Part shown: positions 1-9,437 of the stretch, piece after piece
How positions within the stretch are numbered: the stretch's first letter is position 1
How the letters are laid out: every line of letters starts with the position of its first letter
Assembly (NCBI GenBank): GCA_040954595.2
Contig: CM082585.2
Coordinates: forward strand, 744,001-808,000
DNA length: 64,000 nt
Source: Balanoglossus misakiensis
Lineage: Eukaryota; Hemichordata
Reading direction: 5' to 3'
Notes under the pieces: generated by a model
Seen by the model: only the letters and a program-made list of their open reading frames with translations
The model's database searches: none
Told to the model about the DNA's origin: nothing
Made by a program: the position numbers and the translations under genes

Positions 1-312
1 AGGGGCACCATAAAACACATTCCTACCAAATTTCAGCTCCATCGTACATGTAGTTAGGGAGAAGAAAATGTTTGACCAAAATTCTATTTTTAGATCTAAT
101 TTGCATATTTATGACCCCATCAAATCCAAATTTACAAAATCAGGTAGGGGCACCATAACACACATTCCTACCAAATTATAGCTAAATATGCAATGTCGTT
201 TTAAAGAAGAAGATTGAAATACCAAAAGTTGACGGACGCCGGACGCCGGACGACGGACGGACACTTATCAACCTACTGCTACAGCTTGGCTGACACAAGT
301 GACAGCCGAGCT
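1..312. repeat. Interspersed repeat fragment with internal duplication and hairpin tail
   Basis: The motif starting AGGGGCACCATAA and running through CACATTCCTACCAAATT occurs at 1 and again at 146, so part of the unit is duplicated. At about 228-262 there is a GGACGCCGGACG-type short tandem run. It is followed by a hairpin, AGCTTGGCTG (283-292) against CAGCCGAGCT (303-312), and then an A-rich tail. A GGACG-rich stretch, hairpin and A tail recalls non-autonomous repeats I know from marine invertebrates, but the family is not identified. The left end lies outside the window. Confidence 0.5.
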
Positions 313-690
313 AAAAATACCAAACAAGGAATAATGAATTCAATCCACAGGTTTGGTGTAATCCTGGCTGCCTTTTATTTTGTGCTAGGGGATCAAATCA
401 CATAATAATTGCCTTCTGGATAAAAAGTCGTACGCGACAGAAGAAATGACTGTTAACTGTATATGACTTCCTTAGGTCAAACCTTTCTGTCGTTATACAT
501 GTAGTTATCAAATTAAACTCATTTAACTTTTTTCACATTTTGTTATTTTTTCTGTTAAAAAGTTCCATAATGACCCAGTATCAGATTAGCTTATATTATA
601 AACTTCCAGAAAGAATTGCAAAAGAAGATAGATCTGTGATCCTTACAATTCTTACTGGGTTGAAATTCTTTGGGAAGGATTTTAAGTGAC
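313..690. other. Non-genic stretch, no feature recognised
   Basis: AT-rich sequence without a convincing exon, repeat unit or RNA gene. It lies downstream of the last visible CUB exon of the minus-strand gene, so it is probably intronic. Confidence 0.4.
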
Positions 691-1280
691 TTAAAGGGAC
701 AAAGTTTCTCTCACTCGCTGCCCTTTTTCCATTAACTATGTTTGATACAAGACACTGTTTATTTTATTCTACATGTGGATATATAGTGAATCAACATTCA
801 ACCACGCACAACTTCCATCCCGTTTGTAGGATATGAGAGTAAAAATATTGCCAAAATTAAGTAGTTTCATAATTTTATTGGTATTTTAAAAATGTTTTCC
901 TGTTTTTTTGTTTACTTTTTTATTTTTTTTTCTATTTGTTGATTGTAATGCTGCATGGCGTTTACCAGTCATTTCAGTTTTTCAGTTCTTTTACTATTTT
1001 TATTCTTTAAGTCTCTCTCTCTCGCTGCCCCTTTTCCATTAATTATCGTTTGATTATCGTTTATGTTATTCTACATGTGGATATATAGTGAATCAACATT
1101 CCATCCCGCTTCATTTTGGGCGAGATTTTTACTCTCATATCCTAAAAATGGGATGGAAGGTGTGTGTGGTCGATTGTTGATTCACTATATATCCTCATGT
1201 AGAATAACATAAACGGTGTCTTGTATCAAACATAATTAATGGGAAAAGGGCAGCGAGAGAGAGAGACTTCGTCCCTATAA
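691..1280. mobile_element. TTAA-flanked MITE, composite of two nested copies
   Basis: The sequence opens with TTAAAGGGACAAAGT at 691 and closes with ACTTCGTCCCTATAA at 1280. A ~150-bp left arm (691-845: CTCGCTGCCC, TTTGATACAAGACACTG, ATATATAGTGAATCAAC, CTTCCATCCCG) is repeated in inverted orientation at about 1130-1280. A second left arm starts at TTAA 1007-1010. The simplest reading is one copy (1007-1280) nested in, or fused to, the left arm of another. Related copies lie at 25919-26217 and 27029-27356. A TTAA target resembles piggyBac-type MITEs. No transposase is present. Confidence 0.75.
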
Positions 1281-1717
1281 GGACACCTTTAGCATTGATG
1301 AGGTAATATAAGAATACATCTGATAAAGAATATTTTCACATCCCAATAAACCAAAATCAAAAACAACTGGAAGAGCCGTTTCTGACATAAGTGGACTTTT
1401 GGACCAAAAATGTCTAAAACTACCCACCCCCCTCCTCCCCAGTATTGATATTTGTCACATGTTTATGTACACCATAATAACAAATATTGTAGGTCCTTGT
1501 AAACCAAATTTTAAGAAATCGGAAAAGTGACTACTGAGATTTGACCAGAAATGACAAAAATAAAATGTATTTTTAAAAATATAATTACTAATTTTTGTCA
1601 TGCTGTAAAACAACTCACACGATTAATTGCATCTGAATCCACTAATAACATGAAATGAGTTGTGAAAAAGAGTACAAATATGAGTTCATCTACATGTACA
1701 TGTAGTCTTCTATTTAC
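1281..1717. other. Intronic stretch, no feature recognised
   Basis: AT-rich sequence downstream (on the minus strand) of the donor site at 1717/1716. The second half of CUB-2 should follow here or beyond the window, but no exon with that signature was found. Confidence 0.35.
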
Positions 1718-1869
1718 CTGTAAAGTGACAACAAATTCTGTTGTGAATGATGCCAGCTGCCAGTTACAATCTTCATTGTTGAGATAATTCTTGCCTTCAA
1801 AATATTCTGTACTGCTGAGATTCTGTTTATATGACTGTGCTATGAAATTCCCACCACACAAAGAATACA
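1718..1869 (-). CDS. CUB-2 first-half exon
   Basis: The minus-strand acceptor CTTTCTTTCAG ends at 1870, and the donor CAG|GTAAAT starts at 1717. The exon is 152 bp, phase 1 in and phase 0 out. It reads YSLCGGNFIAQ, then ENYL-like spacing leading to NNEDCNWQLAS and FVVTLQ. This is the N-terminal half of a CUB domain: CGG, a loop, then C-x-W about 25 residues on and a hydrophobic strand. It joins in frame to the exon ending at 2163, giving WQA followed by VYSLCGG. The second half of this CUB domain is not seen in the window. Confidence 0.8.
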
Positions 1870-2094
1870 CTGAAAGAAAGAAGAAGTCATCTTAACAGAA
1901 ACACTTCACAAACAGGACATCAGCAAGATCACAGTCGAGGTAGGGCTAATATTGCCTACATGTGCAATCTATAATGTTATACCAGGTTCACGTAGGGTAA
2001 AATTCGAAACGTTTCAGAGACACTATTTGCCTAAGGTAAACACAGAGCATTAATGCTTTTAGTTGCCTTGTGTCCACACATGCAAAGTTTATGT

Positions 2095-2142
2095 GTAGTT
2101 CGCGAAAATTTATCGTTTGCGAAAATTTCCAGTTTTACATTA
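2095..2142. mobile_element. MITE end fragment
   Basis: GTTCGCGAAAATTTATCG and TTGCGAAAATTTCCAG match the right end of the MITE at 4125-4319 (GCTCGCGAAAATTTCCTG). Only one terminus is preserved. Confidence 0.5.
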
Positions 2143-2162
2143 TGTATAAAACTTGGTATTAC

Positions 2163-2364
2163 CTGCTTGCCAAGATGCTTCAAAGCCAGTAGCAGTATGC
2201 GAACTATCTGAGAGAAATTTCACCAACATTGCATTACCACTGCTAATAACTTCATCAGGCTGGTCCGGTCCACTGTATGTAGCAAGAACTTTGGATGGGT
2301 CAAACACAGACACCTCGACAATGACAACAGTATCATGATAAAGTTCAGTGTCAAAATGTAGAAA
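2163..2364 (-). CDS. CUB-1 second-half exon
   Basis: The minus-strand acceptor ATTCTTTTCAG ends at 2365, and the donor GCAG|GTAATA starts at 2162. The exon is 202 bp, phase 0 in and phase 1 out. It starts FLHFDTELYHDTVVIVEV, continues SVFDPSKVLATYSG and VISSGNAMLVKFLSDSS, and ends GFEASWQA. This is the canonical C-terminal half of a CUB domain: the F-x-x-F-D-x-E strand, the SSGN-x-x-x-V-x-F strand and the closing G-F-x-A-x-W. The phase-0 break in mid-domain is the same one seen at the end of exon 1718-1869, which supports a repeated CUB exon pair. Confidence 0.85.
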
Positions 2365-2728
2365 CTGAAAAGAATAAAAAAAATGTCACAACACACATCA
2401 TAAATAGTGAGCTGTCTCAAGCCAATATACATGAAAATAAACACAGTTTCATGACTTAAGCCCCATTAGCTGTAACTTTTTGCATTTTTCAGTATTTCTA
2501 TTCTGTGTATCAATTATAGTTTCTTGTTCAGCTACGCAGGGCAGAGTTAAATCCATAGTCTTAACTTCTCAACGAAACCTATGAGGGCACAATCGGCATT
2601 GTTGTTGTTTGAAAACATTCGTAAATAATAACAACAGTCAGTACACATACACATGACTCGTTGACAAGCAGAGAGCTGGGTGTGATGGGTTACTCATGAG
2701 GAGAGGAACAAGAAAAAGTGTTTCATTT
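2365..2728. other. Intronic stretch, no feature recognised
   Basis: Lies between the CUB exon acceptor and the foldback element. Only a polypyrimidine tract next to the acceptor (minus strand) stands out. Confidence 0.4.
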
Positions 2729-2919
2729 AAATTATAACACATGATAGCGAGGGCAATATCACGATTTGAAGCCTGCACGAGGGATGGTGATCTCTGACCA
2801 TAATATTGATGATGCCCGAGCCGCAGGCGAGGGTATCATCAATATTGTGGTCAGAGATCACCAGCCCGAGGGCAGGCTTCAAATCGTGATGTTGCCGGAG
2901 CATAATGTGTTATTAATTT
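2729..2919. mobile_element. Foldback (long palindrome) element
   Basis: Two arms of roughly 90 bases are near-complementary, around a centre at CCCGAGCCGCAGGCGAGGG (about 2814-2833). Left-arm landmarks are ATAACACATGATAGC, ATCACGATTTGAAGCC and GATCTCTGACCATAATATTG. Their complements follow in reverse order up to ATGTGTTATTAATT. No coding capacity is seen. The GC-rich CCCGAG/GCGAGGG core is typical of short palindromic MITEs in marine invertebrate genomes (from memory). Confidence 0.75.
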
Positions 2920-3640
2920 TATTACGCCGAACATTTGAACGTACATACACTGCAGCATGTAGCATGTAGACTCGCGTCCATATGTCGTACGTTGCTGAGA
3001 ATGTAAAATGTCTCGATCTCCCAAGAATTATACGATACCTACTTCGAACTTAGATTATTTTGAAAATACTGCGCTGTTGGTTGCGATTTTGGTGTATTTA
3101 CTGCCCGTTTGCAGTAAAATATCATCCAGTAGAACAGGTGTTAAGCCTGTGTGTCGCTTTGAAGCCATATAGATGCGGGAGTTGACTGATCTTGAAGGAA
3201 GCCATTGAACGACAGTTTGGAACGCGCAGAAGTCGTGCCCAGAACACCAAAACAACCCAGCGGGCAATATCAGCGCACGCGACAGGGCTTTATCAACTCT
3301 AGCCATGTTATATCACTTTTTTTCTATATCACGTGAGCGCGTCTCAGCCAATCACGAAAACGGTATAATACGTGAGGTGTAATAAACACAAAACAAAATT
3401 ACTGATAAACTAGCCTGAAGTTATAGATAATGGCCCTTTAATTCAAAAGTTTACCAAAAATCATGTTTGTTATAAGGAAGAAAAAAATCAAATTATTTTT
3501 TTTTAGTTGAAATGAATTTAAATCTAATACATGTGTCTGTTTTTTTTAAAAAGTGTTTGTATGTCGAATGGACGGGAAAAGGTGTTTTGTATAGGCAGGT
3601 TTCCAGATTAGACAGAGTTAGTGGTTTATGCAAGTTTTAC
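2920..3640. other. Intronic stretch, no feature recognised
   Basis: Intron sequence between two CUB exons. Open frames here (for example minus 3055-3306) have no recognisable domain and no matching splice sites. Confidence 0.35.
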
Positions 3641-3688
3641 TGTAAAAAATAACTGGTTTTGGAATTTGACAGTTTACAAGTGAGCACT
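3641..3688 (-). repeat. 48-bp perfect inverted duplicate, copy 1
   Basis: On the minus strand this begins AGTGCTCACTTGTAAACTG and ends GTTATTTTTTACA. The same 48 bases occur on the plus strand at 13264-13311. Copy 1 spans the last codons of the CUB exon, its donor and the start of the intron. Confidence 0.85.
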
Positions 3689-3813
3689 TATTCTGGATGT
3701 TGCAGGTCCCTGGATTGTCCAAATACATTCTTGTAGAATGTAATAATTATCATCTGGGTATCCAGTGCTGTGAAAGGTCCCCGATTCACCAGTTTCCAAA
3801 CCACCACATGTTC
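3678..3813 (-). CDS. CUB-1 first-half exon, damaged donor
   Basis: The minus-strand acceptor AATGATATTCAG ends at 3814, and the exon enters in phase 1. It reads TCGGLETGESGTFHSTGYPD and then DNYYILQECIWTIQGP, ending RISAHL. This is a typical CUB N-terminal half (CGG, G-x-F-x-S-x-x-Y-P, C-x-W). It aligns without gaps from C-x-W onward with the exon 1718-1869, whose end is phase 0. Here the frame would need CACTTG|GT, but the sequence is CACTTGTAAAC. The available GT at 3677 therefore leaves phase 2 and does not join in frame to the exon starting at 2364. Read through, the frame stops at TAA. One lost G would explain this. The phase-1 start fits the end of the CTLD exon at 12707. Confidence 0.75.
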
Positions 3814-4124
3814 CTGAATATCATTAAAATAAAAAGAAAGAGTATGTTTGTGTGATGTATGGTCATAAAGATTCAGCTCATCAAGTTGACGAAATTTCAT
3901 TGATGATAAAATTACTTCACCAACAGTGAGTATCCAATGTACATGTATAAAGCAATGTTTGTATTAGTATAAATCAAATGTAAACATTTTGAAACGACAT
4001 TTATCACACCCAAAAATTCCAAGAACAGCATATTATGATTCTCTAATCTCAAACTATCAGTGTGACAGATGCCAGATTCTTAAAATACTTGGCCCAGTTT
4101 TGTTTCTGATTTATATTTATGACA

Positions 4125-4319
4125 TACTGTAAAACAGGAAATTTTTCATGATATCAAAAGTGGCAACTGTTATGCGATGATTGATTTTCGCATTCTCATA
4201 TTTCACGGCATTGTTATCTTCGAAAAACATTTTTACACAACTTGTTTATTTTCGCGTTTTTTTGGCTCTCGCATAGTTCGCAAAAATGTATCGCTCGCGA
4301 AAATTTCCTGTTTACAGTA
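4125..4319. mobile_element. MITE with TACTGTA terminal inverted repeats
   Basis: The left end TACTGTAAAACAGGAAATTT (4125) is the inverted match of the right end AAATTTCCTGTTTACAGTA (to 4319). The interior carries ATTTTCGC, GCGAAAAT and CTCGCATAGTTCGC motifs. It is 195 bp and noncoding. Flanking TA dinucleotides would fit a Tc1/mariner-like MITE, but TA is part of the repeat and the target duplication is uncertain. A fragment lies at 2095-2142. Confidence 0.75.
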
Positions 4320-4486
4320 CCAAATTCTTTGAGGATCAGACTTTCTGCTGACAGTTCAAAAGTAGTCTTTAGTTGCAAAGGAGATGATCATACAATTAAA
4401 CCACGATCGTGACGTCACACTATTCAATAGACAAGTCATTCACTGAGAGAACCTCCGTCTCACACAAAACCACAGGTTTAAAACCA

Positions 4487-4541
4487 AGTCCCGGGTAGTT
4501 CTAGAACTACCTCCGGGGGTTCTAGAACTACCGCAGGACTC
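4487..4541. repeat. Short hairpin with perfect 18-bp palindrome
   Basis: GGTAGTTCTAGAACTACC at 4494-4511 is its own complement. A second copy of its right part follows (TTCTAGAACTACCG, about 4520-4533). The flanks AGTCC...GGACT extend the pairing to arms of about 21 bases. It is probably the core of another palindromic element. Confidence 0.6.
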
Positions 4542-5297
4542 AGTCTCACCTGTCGTAACAAAAATACAAATACACAATGCTTTATTTGCATAATTACATT
4601 TACTTCTATACCTGTATTCAAAGTACATTTCATTTGAATAGAGTAATTGTTATGTTAATTGAAAGCGAACTGGATATGCGACAGTCTCCGGATCATTTCA
4701 TTCAATGCTTCACATTCACAGTTTTGTCTACTGACGTACAAAGCTAATGTCTTGGTGGCTCTCGAGAGTCTTCATAACATGATAATAAAAGTATAAAATA
4801 GACAAAAATCAATTCACCAGAAACAAACTAACGTTGCAATAAATTAACTACAAATTTCTAGAAAATTATACTAAATCACATTATCCCCAGATTTGCTTGT
4901 ATTACTCTAACCAGATGCTTCACTTCGATTTTGCTTCACTACCGACATGTAACAAGGTTGGCTGTTTTAGGCCTACTGTTTAACAAAACCCGCGTACCTT
5001 GCAAAATTCTGCTTACTTTTTGTTGCTGTTCACCAGACGTGGGTTTGTAATGTCGGACGGATTCACTTCGGTATCAAGTCTTTTCGCAGATGAGTTACTC
5101 ACCAATATCGCTACCATACAGACGCGTTGCCGCTGCGGCTCGTAGAGAGTGGTTCGTTCAAAAGCCAGGGAGGCCAATACACAGACGGGCAGTAGTACCA
5201 TGTAGAGCATTGTTACCCGGTTTTTGCTTTAACAACATGTAGCCGCTTGTTTTCGCAGATGATATAGATCGGAACTACATGTATCTTCAGATCAATT
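4542..5297. other. Intronic stretch left of the Ngaro element
   Basis: No element boundary or domain was recognised. A short minus-strand frame from ATG at 5210 starts with a hydrophobic run (LYMVLLPVCVLASLAF) and meets a donor-like GTGAGT at 5102. Its phase 0 does not fit the next CUB exon (phase 1), so it is not called as a gene. Confidence 0.35.
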
Positions 5298-5374
5298 ATA
5301 TAATATTTAAAGCCTCGTCACTCCGCTCAAGGATTATCCTATTGTTTAAGTATTGGGATCGGGATGTTCATTGT
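5298..5374 (-). repeat. Ngaro split direct repeat B2 (outer 3' end)
   Basis: 77 bp, from ATATAATATTTAAAGCC to GATGTTCATTGT on the plus strand. It differs from B1 only at G versus A in CCTC[G/A]TCACTCC. Its outer edge is the element's 3' terminus. Confidence 0.85.
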
Positions 5375-5512
5375 GGAAATCCAGAAGCGAAGTGATTAAG
5401 ACATTCAAGGCGAGGGTGGGTGGGTGGGAAATTTTGACCCGCCTGTGCCATGAACATACATTCCACCTGATCAGCAATACCCCTAAATTGTTCGCAGTTC
5501 TTGCCCTCTTCC

Positions 5513-5627
5513 TCGGTGCCTAGCCAAGGAATGACACTGTATCTTGTCTTCACTTAGCTTTTATATACTTCATGAATATTAATGAGATATCGCGGATGTA
5601 TTTCGCTCAGTAATGAGGCTTTGAATA
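5513..5627 (-). repeat. Ngaro split direct repeat A2
   Basis: 115 bp, plus-strand TCGGTGCCTAGCCAAGG to GAGGCTTTGAATA. It is identical by eye to A1 and directly adjoins B1. The A2/B1 joint contains GAGGCTTT facing AAAGCCTC around an AT-rich centre, a dyad that would suit a recombinase core site. Confidence 0.88.
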
Positions 5628-5704
5628 ATATAATATTTAAAGCCTCATCACTCCGCTCAAGGATTATCCTATTGTTTAAGTATTGGGATCGGGATGTTCA
5701 TTGT
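5628..5704 (-). repeat. Ngaro split direct repeat B1
   Basis: 77-bp partner of B2, immediately next to A2. It ends at the internal noncoding region downstream of the recombinase ORF. Confidence 0.85.
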
Positions 5705-6120
5705 TTTCATCTTTGCCGCGGTTATCTAACATTCCAATACTAACTTACATTCCACCCAATCCTCCAAATCTTCAAAAAGCTTTTCCCTTCACTCTCCCAC
5801 AACTCATCCCCAACCCTATACCTGATACTACACTTCCCAGCGCACCCCATACAGACACCCCAAACATACCAAATATATTATCATACATACAACCTTGAGT
5901 GCAGTTAATTCGTCAAAAATTATATTTTACTTCATTGTATAACCTATACCACTAGGGCTAATACTAAATTATTTTCCACACCAAACAACTTGTCTATACA
6001 TGAGACACTCAAATAGGTTATATTCACCTCTGTCAGTATTCTATATTTTGTATATCCTTTCTGTTTTAAAATGGGCGTAATGGTGTGTAGTGTTTTATCC
6101 CAAATCTGTTCTATTCAATG
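5705..6120 (-). other. Ngaro internal 3' noncoding region
   Basis: Separates the recombinase stop codon (6121) from B1. AT-rich, with no domain seen on either strand. Confidence 0.5.
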
Positions 6121-7377
6121 CTAAAAAGCGACCGTAAACCCAGATAGCTGGTCCATGTCCTCGTAATCATTAGTTTCGGCGATGCAGTCTGTTACTTCTC
6201 TAATCTTTTCTGCCGTAGCTCCCGGGGATGACACAGACAGCAATTTGGTGTAATGGTTAGCCATAGTCTCTGTTCGCCATCCAACATGGTCCATCACTTG
6301 CTGAATACTAGCCCCAGCTAGAGACATGGTGATGGCACAGGCACTTCTAATACTATGTGGTGTCTCCCCTTCATCTATGTTGAGTTCTTGTAGGTATAAC
6401 TTTAGTCGTTGATAGACAACCTGCGAGGACAGTGATTTATTTTCCACATAGCCATCAGGGGTTGTTGGTCTAAAGAGGAAACCAGTACGCAGTGAGTAAC
6501 CAAGGGTCTCCGCTAGCTGAACATATTGCTCGAGTGTATTAATTGGACACAGCCTTATATTCTGACATCTTTTAATTGCAAACATATTCGTTCCGGCTCC
6601 ACGTAAAGTCTTGCCAAACGTATGATTAAAGATCATGCCCGAATTATCTGGGAAACGGAGCACTTCCTGAGTTTTAACTTGTCCAAGATCACCCGCCCTG
6701 TCACCTGAGAAGAACAAAATCTTGAGAAAAGCAAGATCCCTCGCATACATATACAGGAGTATCGTTGATGGCGCTGTTACCATCTTATTTAAGATGTGGT
6801 TAAAAACCTTATCTAATTTAGGCCAAAATAATGGCTTGGGTTGTTTGGGCGTAATATTCGCCTTGGCTTGCTCCTCTGATACCTTTTTAATATAACGTTG
6901 TACCATTACGGAATTTGCTGGATTTTGTGTGTGTTTACATTGATACTGACGTATAGCTTCATAATAAGCTGACAACTTTGAAACCATGTTCCGAATTGTA
7001 CCCTCTCTCAAGCGCCTTGGGCAGTCACAAGGCATATGACCAAAACGACCTAAGTATTCGCAGTTAAATCGATGAACCTGCGTTCTCGCATCTTTGTCTT
7101 TGAAAACAAGAAAACGAACTACCTCTTGCGGACCCGCTAATGTTACTGACGTCGATGTTGGTAAGTTTGCCAAAAACAGTTCGAATTGCTGGATTAAGCG
7201 ATCTTTCTGAACTTCATACGCAGATTTTTGGCCCAATAAATCAGAGATACGTTGATCAATCTCATCTAGCTTTATGGAATCATCATCAACCTTAGGCCCT
7301 GGTGTCGGAATAGCTGATTGACATACGCCACATAACTTGAGATTGGGTACGTTCAAAGCACCACAAATCCAGCACAT
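6121..7377 (-). CDS. Tyrosine recombinase of the Ngaro-like element
   Basis: A 418-residue ORF from ATG 7377, which immediately follows an acceptor-like TTTTTGTGAACAG. The N-terminus has a CX2C-X10-CX2C zinc finger (CWICGALNVPNLKLCGVC), similar to RanBP2-type fingers. The catalytic part is recognisable: first arginine in FFSGDRAGDLGQV (about residue 227), H-x-x-R in TPHSIRSACAI (about 342-345), HVGW (about 364) and the nucleophile in NHYTK (about 377). The enzyme would cut and rejoin DNA through a phosphotyrosine to insert the circular cDNA. The reading frame is uninterrupted. A start upstream in the same open frame (7401, non-ATG) is less likely. Confidence 0.88.
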   Translation of the reverse strand: MCWICGALNVPNLKLCGVCQSAIPTPGPKVDDDSIKLDEIDQRISDLLGQKSAYEVQKDRLIQQFELFLANLPTSTSVTLAGPQEVVRFLVFKDKDARTQVHRFNCEYLGRFGHMPCDCPRRLREGTIRNMVSKLSAYYEAIRQYQCKHTQNPANSVMVQRYIKKVSEEQAKANITPKQPKPLFWPKLDKVFNHILNKMVTAPSTILLYMYARDLAFLKILFFSGDRAGDLGQVKTQEVLRFPDNSGMIFNHTFGKTLRGAGTNMFAIKRCQNIRLCPINTLEQYVQLAETLGYSLRTGFLFRPTTPDGYVENKSLSSQVVYQRLKLYLQELNIDEGETPHSIRSACAITMSLAGASIQQVMDHVGWRTETMANHYTKLLSVSSPGATAEKIREVTDCIAETNDYEDMDQLSGFTVAF

Positions 7378-7609
7378 CTGTTCACAAAAAATAACACACA
7401 AAAGATTAAGAAAGAATGTTTTATAACCTTTTCAGCATTTATTACATATCATCTTAGAAGTAGTTGCCAGTACATGCCGTGACATTATCCCTGCAGTACT
7501 AGTATAAAATTTATACAACCAAAGATTATCATAATACAGACAGCTATAAGTAAAGTTTCAATCTGTTCACTATAATCCCTTATATGAAGGTTCGACAAAT
7601 CGTAGTACA
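7378..7609 (-). other. Putative intron between RNase H and recombinase ORFs
   Basis: Bounded on the 3' side by a strong acceptor (polypyrimidine stretch and GAACAG at 7378). Candidate donors near the RNase H end are weak (TAC|GTAATC around 7630, or AAT|GTACTA just after the stop), so splicing is an inference. Confidence 0.4.
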
Positions 7610-8283
7610 TTATTTTGAATACTCAAATGAGATTACGTAGAGATCACATGGGAGTGGGTGGTCAACATATCCCCGCCGTGAGGGCGCTTTAATAACATTC
7701 CTTTCCCCTTTATTAGCGATTTTTGTTACTTTCCTGGTTTCATGTCTAATCAATGGCCAGTATGATTTCAAAAAACGAAACCTAGGCACTAAGACTGTAG
7801 CATTGAGTTTACTTTCAATAATGTGCTTAATTACCGCTGGCACTAGTATGAATGGCGGGTATACATATATCCTTTCTTTAGCCTTAAAACTATGATGGAA
7901 GAAGTTAACTCCTTCACAACCCATCTGATAAAACCGGGATACATAGCGGGGCAACCGCCTATTTGAGTAACTCGCCATGCCATCTACGTGATGTGGACCA
8001 AAGGTTCTGTCGAGCCTGTTCCACATGTCATCTGACAACATCGCATCGGTAAGCGACGTATCTCTCGATTGAGCATCAGCCTCATTGTTTTGAGATGAAA
8101 CATGCGTCATAGTAAGTCGCACGTTACACTCAAAGCACAGATTAAATATATTCTTTAAGATCTCATTGAGACCAAGTACACGGGCCCCTGGAACACCATT
8201 ATGCCACGCTTGTACGACTGGCAAGGCATCCACGTATGCATCTACTCTCGTGTCGCGAATATAATGTTTAATCGCAGTTAATG
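7610..8283 (-). CDS. RNase H C-terminus and connection domain of the Ngaro-like element
   Basis: The frame continues the reverse transcriptase after a one-base shift. From 8283 it reads ALTAIKHYIRDTRVDAYVDA. It contains the third RNase H aspartate (YVDALPVVQAWHNG) and then SSQNNEADAQSR, the usual end of the fold. Downstream is the connection typical of DIRS/Ngaro polyproteins: FGPHHVDGMASYSNRRLPR, VYPPFILVPAV, then LVPRF and YWPLI. It degrades the RNA strand after cDNA synthesis. It ends TAA at 7610. No DIRS1-type methyltransferase domain follows, which supports the Ngaro assignment. Confidence 0.75.
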
Positions 8284-9437
8284 CCCTGAATCGCCTCTGC
8301 TTCTTTCCTAACTATAGGCATACCCCTCCATTCTACCTCCCACATATCACCCACTTCTATTTTCCGATTACCTAAATATGTTACAGCACCCCACCGAAAG
8401 CTACTTGAATCGGTAAAGATTGTTACACCCACATGTTTTTCCGTAGCCCAAGTGAATTTCCCCGACTTCTCAATAATTTCCTTCCATTGCTCAATTTCCT
8501 CCTTAAGTAGGCCTCTGACAGGTACAAGATTTCTTGCGTGTCGTGAAAACTTACTAGACGCTATAGCCATCTGCCGTATGTATAGTCGGGCGCATGGTAT
8601 AGCTAGGGCCAAAGAAATACATTTTCCCATAAGTTTTTGAATAGAGGGTAAGGGAACGGCCCGCCTCGCTAAAATCTGATCAACCAACGTGAGGAATTTA
8701 ATTTTTTTTGCATCAGGGATAGAAAAGGATTGAGACTCCGAATCCACCGTCAAGCCTAACATTATGAGAGATGTGGTAGGATACAACAAACTCTTCTCTA
8801 GTGCTAAGAAATATCCCGACTCTATTGCTAGTTTGCAAAGTATATAGGCCGCAGCTTGGGCTCTTTTAAGTGGGTTCCATGCCTCAATTGCTACCGTGTG
8901 ATCTTGCTGTGGTATTAACCCCCCACCATGCCTATCATCTATATATTGAATACAGGGGACCCCAAGTAATCTCGCAAAGTTGGTAACACAGTATCCCAAT
9001 GTATGGTATACATACGCCGACAGTTTCCACCCAAAGGGCAATGTGTTATTTATATACCATACTCCCGCCCATTGAAAACCTACATACGTTCTGTCACATT
9101 GATTAACCAAAATATGGTCGTACCCACTCTTGTCGTCACATTTAAAGTGGTAGTCGTTACGTTCTAAATATCGAGAAACTTCAATCAAAGTATCCAATTT
9201 GAAAGGTATATCTTTAATCCATAGATTGAGATATCGCATGTCTATGCACATTCTTGGCTTGGTAGGGGTAGCAGGGGTAGCAAAGATCTCTCCACGGGCA
9301 ACAGACTGTACACTCGGTAAACTACCACCATCATTGTCCCGTCGAGGGGCGCCCTCTATGGTCACCCAATTGTAGTGATTTCGTTTAACCACCGTCGGAT
9401 CAACCGGATATTGTAACTCCCATTCTGGTACATCAAA
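8268..9437 (-). CDS. Reverse transcriptase and RNase H N-terminus of the Ngaro-like element
   Basis: The exon starts at 9437, just after a clear acceptor TGTTGTTTCAG, with FDVPEWELQYPVDP. RT motifs in order are PRMCIDMRYLNLW, KCDDKSGYDHILV (catalytic Asp, about residue 125), LPFGWKLSAYVYHTLG, and CIQYIDDRHGG (the YIDD box, about residue 165). The YIDDR form is usual for DIRS-order RTs. The RNase H begins with IFTDSSSFRWGAV and RKEAEAIQ (first Asp and Glu). The frame then runs into TAA at 8268, while the rest of the fold continues one base over from about 8283. No donor joining gag to this exon in frame was found, so how RT is expressed is unclear. Confidence 0.8.
   Translation of the reverse strand, partial: FDVPEWELQYPVDPTVVKRNHYNWVTIEGAPRRDNDGGSLPSVQSVARGEIFATPATPTKPRMCIDMRYLNLWIKDIPFKLDTLIEVSRYLERNDYHFKCDDKSGYDHILVNQCDRTYVGFQWAGVWYINNTLPFGWKLSAYVYHTLGYCVTNFARLLGVPCIQYIDDRHGGGLIPQQDHTVAIEAWNPLKRAQAAAYILCKLAIESGYFLALEKSLLYPTTSLIMLGLTVDSESQSFSIPDAKKIKFLTLVDQILARRAVPLPSIQKLMGKCISLALAIPCARLYIRQMAIASSKFSRHARNLVPVRGLLKEEIEQWKEIIEKSGKFTWATEKHVGVTIFTDSSSFRWGAVTYLGNRKIEVGDMWEVEWRGMPIVRKEAEAIQGINCD

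Noticed and set aside
5103-5210. Signal-peptide exon for the CUB gene
   Set aside because: Starts with a hydrophobic stretch and has a donor-like GTGAGT, but ends in phase 0 while the next CUB exon needs phase 1. The CTLD exon fits that CUB exon instead.
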